A stretch of DNA of 64,000 nt from NCBI GenBank assembly GCA_027924585.1, contig BSBM01000865.1, positions 7,886,501 through 7,950,500 on the forward strand, read 5' to 3'. Both the position numbers and the translations under genes were made by a program. Below are positions 57,291 to 64,000 of the stretch, piece after piece. Under the pieces are notes generated by a model. That model saw only the letters and a program-made list of their open reading frames with translations. It searched no databases and was not told the DNA's origin. The stretch's first letter is position 1. The number at the start of each line of letters is the position of its first letter. The stretch comes from Larix kaempferi. Its lineage: Eukaryota > Streptophyta > Pinopsida > Pinales > Pinaceae.

Positions 57291-57796
57291 TATTTAAAAT
57301 AATTTTCACTAGAATATTCAAACAAAAATACCGATTCTCTTCCTTAGTTAAACCAAAAAAATCAAAGGCATATATCATTTAAAATAACTGCAAAATATCT
57401 TTAAATAAAAACGTGTAATAATTGTTATTCTGTAATATTTTTCCAGATATTTTTTTACATAATTCGAGAAACGGAAAAGAGCTTTAAAAAATTATTAATT
57501 TGCAAGTCACTTATACTTTATATTTTAAAATTTTAAAGTGTAAAAAATTCCTTAATTATAACCTTATTGAAAGATGGGGTTGTGGAGCATTTTTTGGGAA
57601 TGGTTATTAGATTGGACTTCGCCATAATCAAACGTCTAATAGATTCATTAGTTCAATAGCTTTATCGGAACATGGGATTATGTTATAGACTTTAGCTGCA
57701 ACTTAATCGAAGTATGGGATTGTTAGGATGAGATAAAGTATGTTGCATTGAATATTTAATTTAGTTTAATGTAATGTTTAAATTTCATAACAATGC
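57291..57796. other. AT-rich spacer between U copies
   Basis: No recognised content. Confidence 0.5.
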
Positions 57797-59920
57797 GTAG
57801 CAGAATATAAATGGATCGCTCGGACCCTATTATCACCTATCTAGTCTACCTAGTCTAGCTTGTACTCGAGTTCAATTTTTTTTTACCTATATGGTTTTAC
57901 ATAGTTGCAATGTGTTTTTTATTAAACTAAATTTTATAAAAATTATTTATTTCAAAGCTCATTCGCTCTGAAATGGTGACGTAAGTCTTGGAATTGGCAC
58001 GCCAAGAGCTGGCGGTGCGATGCCGTCAGCGTCTGCTCATTTGTTTAATGCATGACAGGATGTTGAAGCGACGTTGTAGAGGGCGTTGAAGCCACATTGA
58101 CTGGTGACGTAGGTCTTGAAATGGGGACGTTGTGCGTCTGGTCATTTGTTTAATGCATGGCAGGTTGACATGACAGGGAGCAGCAGGTTGAAGCCACGTT
58201 GAAGGCAACATTCGAGCCATAAATTCTTGAGTGGTTATGAAAGACACCTGCTAGTTCATAGCGTATTTTAGTTTGTGAGTGTTGAAACGAATTGATAAAA
58301 TTTGGCTTGTGCTAGGGTGACGGTGCTCCCATGGTTTCATCTTGGTTGGGCGAAGGAGAAGTGCAAGGTCGCGGATGGCGTATTCGTCTGCGTTTGTTTC
58401 CTGTGCTAAGGTCTCGGGGCCGAAGAAAAGGCTTACGTCTATGCTCATTGTTTAGGAACCTGTGTATATATGCTTATTCTCTATGTGTATACATCTATGG
58501 TTTGTTTGCATGTTTTTAGTTTCATGTTCTGTCTGAAAAGGCTTTGTCTCTGTGCACATATAGGTTTTCTTCGTATGGCTATTTATGTAATAACTTTGTT
58601 GTGGATAAATTGTTTGCTAAGGTCTCGGCGCTGAAGAAAATGTTTACGTCTATGCTCATTCTCTACGAACCTGTGTATATATGCTCATTTTCTCTGTGTA
58701 TGCGTCTATGCTTTGTTTACAGATTTTTAGTTTCGTATTTTGTCTGAAAAGGATTTGTCCCTGTGCATACATAGTTTGTTTTTTTGTATGGCTATTTATG
58801 TAATAACTTTGTTGTGCATAAATTCTCTGCTAAGGTCTCGGGGCTGAAGAGAATAGCAGAAATGGAGTTGCAAACTTTTGAGTTCAGTGCGCGGTTTACT
58901 TAAGAGCGAGAAGGATGTCAGCATAAAGGAATTCTGCCGGTTTTGTAGCTTCCATGGACTGTTTCTAGGGGAAATTTTTGAAGAACGATTTCTCGGTTTT
59001 GATTTTGAGCGCTTTCGTTCGGATTTGGGTTTGGGGTTTTGATTTCAGCTTGATGTGGCGTGTTTTTGTGCGGGTCAGGGGTTGAATCCTGTGTCGGCAA
59101 TTTCTTTGGAGGGTTATGTAGTTCAAGTGTACTTGTGGATCCTGAAATATAATGGAGAGTTATACACTATGCCTTTGAGCTTGTTTATGATGCCACGTTG
59201 GGTGGCTTGCTTAACATTAAGCATAAGCATATTAAAAGTTTTTTGCAGGTACTCAATGATTACATGATTTATGGATTCGAACCTGGATATCTTAGCATGA
59301 TCTCGCTTAACCATAAGTTATGCTTCCATGTCACATTGTAACTACGTGTATTGTTGATATTGTCCATCGTGGAGCTTATGGTTACGATGATCATTAATAT
59401 AGCGAACTACCTGGTTGATAACTCAATGCGTATGAAAAAGTTGGTAGTTCATGGGTATTAATATCCATTTAGATACATTGTACTTCAACCTCGGTAGATG
59501 CAATGAGGGTTTTGTCGTTGGAGAAGGCTCTCAAGACTCATCATTTTCGTTTTGTTCCCTGAAGGTTTCGCTTTGCAACCCTTGGAGGTTGTGAGCAGGT
59601 CTGGAATTTCAAATTTATTTTGCATGTCAAATGGAAATTTGACGACGATCTTGTATTTTCTGCGGCTTCCAGTTTACGTTTTATACAAATTTAAAGAGTG
59701 TCAAATTAATAGACCATAAAATTAATAAAAAATAGCCTAAAACCCTAGCGGCCATTGGACTTTTATCCCATGTTCTCTGTGCAAGCTTTATGTATACATA
59801 GCCAAACCTAAAAAGCATGCAAATATTATGTAAACTTCCACTGATCTGAGTATAAACTTTTGATGTTTTTAAAGTCGGAGCATGGTTGATTTCCACATAT
59901 ATATCATTTTAGGGATTTTT
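57797..59920 (+). repeat. Repeat family U, copy 3 (most complete)
   Basis: Contains the 5' block (TGCGTAGCAGAATATAAATGG), two TGACGT sites (57977 and 58105), the CATCTTGGTTGGGCG block (near 58343), 211-bp tandem units (58400-58850), the AGAATAGCAGAAATGGAG block, a VSAISLEGYVVQVYLWILKY frame (59090-59160) and the acceptor TTTTTTGCAG (near 59250). A last block with CAATGCGTATGAAAAAGTTG (59424-59916) follows. Part of it is duplicated immediately downstream. Confidence 0.7.
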
Positions 59921-60780
59921 TGTGCGGGTCAGGGGTTGATTCGTGTGTCGGCAATTTCTTTGGAGAGTTATGTAGTTCGAGTGTACTTGTGGAGTGGAAT
60001 ATGATGGAGAGTTATACATTGTGCCTTTGAGCTTGTCTATGATGACACGTTGGGTGGCTTGCTTAGCATTAAGCTAAAGCATATTAATTTTTTTTGCAGG
60101 TACTCAATGATTACATAAGTTATGGATTTGAACCTGGATATCTTAGCATGATCTCGCTTAACCATAAGTTATGCTTCCACATCGTGTTGTAACTGCATGT
60201 ATTGTTGATATTGTCCATCGTAGAGCTTGTGTTTACGATGATCATTAATATATCCAGCTAGCTGGTTGATAACTCAATGCGTATGAAAAAGTTGGTAGTT
60301 CATGGGTCTTAATATCCATTTAAATACATTGTACTTCAACCTCGGTAGATGCAATGAGGGTTTTGTCCTTGGAGAAGCCTCTCAAGACTCATCATTTTCA
60401 TTTTGTTGCCTAAAGGTTTCGCTTTGCAACCCCCTGGAGGTTGTGAACAGGGCTGGAAATTCAAATTTATTTTGCGTGTCAAACGCAAATTTGACGGCAG
60501 TCTTGTATTTTCTGTCCGTTTCAGTTTACGTTTTATACAAATTTAAATAGTGTCAAATTAATATACCATAAAATTAATAAAAAATAGTCTAAAACCCTAT
60601 CAACCATTGGACTTTTATTCCATGTTATCTGTCGAAGCTTTATGTATACATAGCCAAACCTAAAAAGCATCCAAATATTATGTAAACTTCCACTGATCTG
60701 AGTGTAAACTTTTCATATTTTTAAAGCCAGAGTATGGTTGATTTTCAGAGATATATCATTTTAGGGATTTTGTCATACGT
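59921..60780 (+). repeat. Tandem duplicate of the 3' half of U copy 3
   Basis: Sequence from GTGCGGGTCAGGGGTTGA at 59068 repeats from 59922 with a period of about 853 bp. It includes the VSAISLE frame, the TTTTTTGCAG acceptor-like site (near 60098), CAATGCGTATGAAAAAGTTG and the tail. The copies are mostly identical with scattered changes. Confidence 0.85.
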
Positions 60781-62091
60781 AATTCACTAATGATCGAATT
60801 GATGAACTTTCACCAATGAACTTAGAGAGGAGAAAGTAACAAAACGCAGTAATTTTATAAAAATTAAATTAAATGAAAGTCTTGAGGAGATGAGAGGTAC
60901 GTCGACAACTGCTGTCCTGGATTTTCACCATTCTTTTAACAATTGTTTTGTTAGAGTCCATTATTGTCCTCCACTGTTCTATTACTTCAGCTGATCTATC
61001 TTGCAATGTATCCATAGTTTCAGTATATACATAATTCAATATTGTTTTTTGTTGTTCTATTTTAAGGTTTTGAAATTTGACTCTATCTCATAAATTTACC
61101 AAAATATTCTTAGCAAATAACAATGTTGTTTGGTTTGGACTTCTCAAAGGAATTTCTAGTTTGGAGATGTCCTCTATAGATTTAACAGACAGGGAGAGCA
61201 AGATTGAAATGTTGACTCTCTTTGTTGAAGCAAGAGAAACATTGCTCTAAATTGCAAACACTAACTTGAAGGAAGAAGAGGCATCTTCGTTGCATCAGGC
61301 AGCCATTGATATGCAGCAAAATGCTTCTTTCACACATTGATATGCACCAAAATGCTTCTTTCACAAGTCTAGGATTTTTTCTTGATTCATGCATAAGATT
61401 ACTATTAGTAGCATTTTTTTCTTTTGTGTGCCTGTTGGTTTTATGCATTATGCATTTTGTCTATGTTATTATCATTATCTTGTGGCCGGAATAGAATTAT
61501 GTTTGTGTGTTAATTTCATAGCAGTATCTGATTTAGTTTTCTTTTTTGCAAGGCCTCTCTAAGTGCAAGGAAAAATAGCCCGTCGTGCTGCTCTATGTTT
61601 GTCTATATGCTAGCGTTTTTTGTGCTTACTGTTCTTCCCTGCTATGTTGTTGCTACACGTTTGGATGTCAATGCACCTGCCAAATTCAGGTGCATGTCAA
61701 TTATCATTGTGCATTCACCTTTGTAGCTGCTATCATGTTGGTGCATGGAATGGGGCACTGCAAGTCTGTTTGCTTGAATTGTCTTGTCAAACGGTGATTG
61801 CCACTTATTAAAATTTATGGCGTGGGCCTTAACACTGTAAACGTGGAATCAACGGTTTGAAATTGTTAATGGACGCAGCTGTTGACCTTCCAGCATTTTT
61901 TTTTACTGTCAAATAGGTTTAAGAACTGAAAACAATTTCGGCCTAAAAACGTTCTTTAGCCCGTCAAATTCCAGACCTCGTTGCAAGCAATGCTAGAGCA
62001 TTTTTCAGCTTGTCTCTAACAATGAGGTTTTAATTAGTGTATCATTGCCAAGTTACAATCATACTCATGCTATTATTATTATTATTATATC
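60781..62091. other. Non-repeated stretch within the U cluster
   Basis: Apart from a short coding-like segment at 60874-61083 (minus), no gene was recognised. A TTA microsatellite lies at about 62073-62087, just before U copy 4. Confidence 0.45.
60874..61083 (-). pseudogene. Short unrecognised coding-like segment
   Basis: About 69 minus-strand codons without stops read FQNLKIEQQKTILNYVYTET, then SAEVIEQWRTIMDSNKTIV, and end in a stop at 60874. Composition is rich in Glu, Gln, Thr and Lys and suggests helices. It starts after a stop without a Met, so it may be a terminal exon. I recognise no family. Confidence 0.3.
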
Positions 62092-62905
62092 CTGCGTGGC
62101 AGGAAATATATGGATCGCTCGTACCCTATTAATTAATCTACTTAAATTTCCTCGCACTTGAGTTTAATTTTTTTTTATCTATATGATTTTACATAGTTAT
62201 AGCCTGTTTTTTATTAAACTAAATTTTATAAAAAATGATTTATGTCAAACGTCATTCGCTGTGAAATGATGGCGTGAGTCTTGAAATAGGCACCCCAAGC
62301 GCTGCTGGTGCGATGTTGTTAGGGTCTGCTCATTTGTTTAATGCGTCATAGAACTTGCAACAATTGACATGACAGTGAACAGGGCGTTGAAGCCACTTTG
62401 AGTAGACACGTTAAAGCCAACATTCAAGTCATAAAATCTTGATCGGCTATGAAAGACAGCTGCTGCGCCACCTGGTGAGTCAGTTTTATGGTTTCATAGC
62501 ATATTTTATTTTGTGAATTTTCAAACGAATTCATAAGGTTTGACTTGTGCCAGGGTATTGGTGCTCACATGGTTTCATCTCAGTTGGGCGAAGAACACAA
62601 AACAAAACACACAGACACAGAGAGAGGAGCAGCAGCAACAATAGCAGAAGGAGAAGTCCAAGGTAAGTGATCGCCTATTCCTCTGCCTTTGTTGCCTTAG
62701 TTCACGTAGATTCAAGGTTTATTTATCTACGAATTTGTGTATATATGCTCATTGTCTGTATGTATACGTCTATGCTTTGTTTACATGTTTTTAGTTTCGT
62801 ATTCTGTGTGAAAAGGCTTTGTCCCTGTGCATACATGGTTCTTTTTCGTATGGCTATTTATGTAATAACTTTGTTGTGGATAAATTCTCTGCCAAGGTCT
62901 TGGGC
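62092..62905 (+). repeat. Repeat family U, copy 4
   Basis: TCCTGCGTGGCAGGA starts it after TTA repeats. The promoter-like region is diverged (GGCGTGAGTCTTG replaces TGACGTAAGTCTTG at about 62270). A GAGCAGCAGCAACAATAGCAG block follows, then a single 211-bp unit to about 62905. The 3' half is missing. Confidence 0.65.
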
Positions 62906-63719
62906 CCTGTACATATATTTACATTGCAAGGATCAACTTATTTACATTTATTTATTTGTAAATGATTCTCATGTGTTTGACTTGTTATTAATGATTTGTC
63001 ACCTTATGACCTTGTGCTCGAGTGGTCTGCTATATAAACGAAAAATACAATGTATTTCAACCATCACTTACATTCCCATATTATGGGACATTTGTTAGTA
63101 CATTCATTTGTTCCTACTTATTCCAAATCAAGCGTCAAGTCAAAAAATCCTACAAGAATACTTGCTTTATACATTATATAGTCTGTTATATCCACTTGAG
63201 ATAAGATTATAATGCAAATATCACAATAGTAGTGCTAGTATCAATTTCTCGATTTATTTGACATCTTATGTGCAAGTTGTCGGACGTCCAATTTTGGTTT
63301 TAAGCGCCATGTTGCTGCATATTTTTATGCAGGATGGTGATCCCGAGGAGTATTGTTGATTTGGCACATCATCTTGCTTGAGCTCCCTCTCTTGCCACAC
63401 ATGTGGAGGCATGGTTATATTAACTTGGCATAGTGACACATATGTTGGGTCACTTTGCTAATCCTTTACTTTGCGTCTGGTTCTATTGCACATATGTTCA
63501 TGCATTTTGCCACTTGAAGGAGATGTTAAGCATTGCTTGTGCTATTCTAGGAGGGGTTGTTTTTATTGGTTGTAGTTTAGTAATTGGTTGAAAGCATTGA
63601 CTTCACTCGACTTTCCTAGTCTTGTTGGGTTCAGATTGGCCGATGACTAACGAACAAGATAATTTTACATAGTTGCTATGTATCTTCTTATCTACAACAG
63701 ATAACAAACCCTGAATCTA
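62906..63719. other. Unassigned stretch between U copies 4 and 5
   Basis: No gene or repeat was recognised. Text near 63330-63560 has slightly higher GC and short open frames without consistent coding signal. Confidence 0.4.
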
Positions 63720-64000
63720 CCTGAACCAAGGAAACAAACGCAGACGAATACGCGATCCACGACCTTGGACTTCTCCTTTGCCCAACCAAGATGAAAGCAT
63801 GTGAGCACCGTCACCTTGGCACAAGCTAAACCTTATCAATTCATTTCAATACTCACAAACTAGAATACGTTATGAGCTAACAACTGTCTTTCATACCCGC
63901 TGAAGACTTTATGCCTCGAATGTTGGCTTCAACGTGGCTTCAACCTGCTGCTCTCTGTCATGTCAACCTGCGATGCATTAAACAAATGACCAGACCTGCA
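63720..64000 (-). repeat. Repeat family U, copy 5 (inverted, cut by window end)
   Basis: On the minus strand it carries the donor-like TTCAGGTAGATTCAGGG, the CATCTTGGTTGGGC block, and the GAAAGAC, AGTATTGAAA and GGCTTCAACGTGGCTTCAAC phrases of the promoter-like region, in the order seen in copies 1-3 but inverted. It runs off the window. Confidence 0.75.

Noticed and set aside
62073-62090. TTA repeat as a possible transposon target
   Set aside because: It is a plain microsatellite, and no matching flank exists at the far end of U copy 4.
1-64000. CRISPR arrays, rRNA and tRNA genes
   Set aside because: No regularly spaced short repeats, ribosomal sequence or tRNA cloverleaf was recognised. 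The tRNA-related text found is a retrotransposon primer-binding site.

Overview
The window looks like intergenic DNA from a large, repeat-rich land-plant nuclear genome. The base composition is AT-rich, no host gene could be recognised, and almost everything identifiable is a decayed plant-type transposable element: Ty3/gypsy LTR retrotransposons, a CACTA DNA transposon, a hAT remnant and fold-back DNA. A gymnosperm or another big-genome seed plant would fit, but the sequence does not settle the species. No bacterial-style operons, CRISPR arrays, rRNA or tRNA genes were seen.

Layout. (1) Positions 1-6526, minus strand: gypsy element B, with gag, protease, an extra plant-type RNase H placed before the reverse transcriptase, RT, the usual gypsy RNase H, and an integrase cut by the window start. 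(2) 7780-8190: a hairpin-bearing minisatellite built on GTTTCGGGTTT. (3) 8368 to about 12990, plus strand: the 3' half of gypsy element A, consisting of the integrase C-terminus, a long orphan ORF of about 2.9 kb, a polypurine tract and the 3' LTR. (4) About 13000-47000, minus strand: gypsy element D. Its RT is interrupted exactly by a 25.9-kb CACTA transposon (18622-44559). (5) Inside the CACTA element lies gypsy element C (19743-38659, plus strand, LTRs of about 930 bp). C has gag, protease, RT, RNase H, integrase, then a separate second RNase H, then an antisense intron-containing gene. (6) Inside C are a Reina-like non-autonomous gypsy element F (24328-28484, minus, target duplication TCGAA) and a solo LTR (34387-34974, target duplication CTTCA). 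(7) About 48306-49240: a fold-back element with a SINE-like insertion. (8) 52835-54479: a hAT transposase remnant between perfect 53-bp inverted repeats. (9) 54481-64000: a cluster of partial copies of an unrecognised repeat family (called U here) in both orientations, with tandem sub-repeats and recurrent splice-like sites.

Order of events from nesting: D is oldest, the CACTA element entered D's RT, C entered the CACTA element, and F and the solo LTR entered C. Target duplications or reading-frame continuity support each step.

The most interesting biology is accessory retrotransposon content. Elements A and D share an orphan ORF downstream of pol. B and C carry a second RNase H at two different positions while their gypsy RNase H has lost the usual catalytic Asp. 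C carries an antisense gene with convincing introns. The U cluster at the right end is the largest signal not explained by a known element class.
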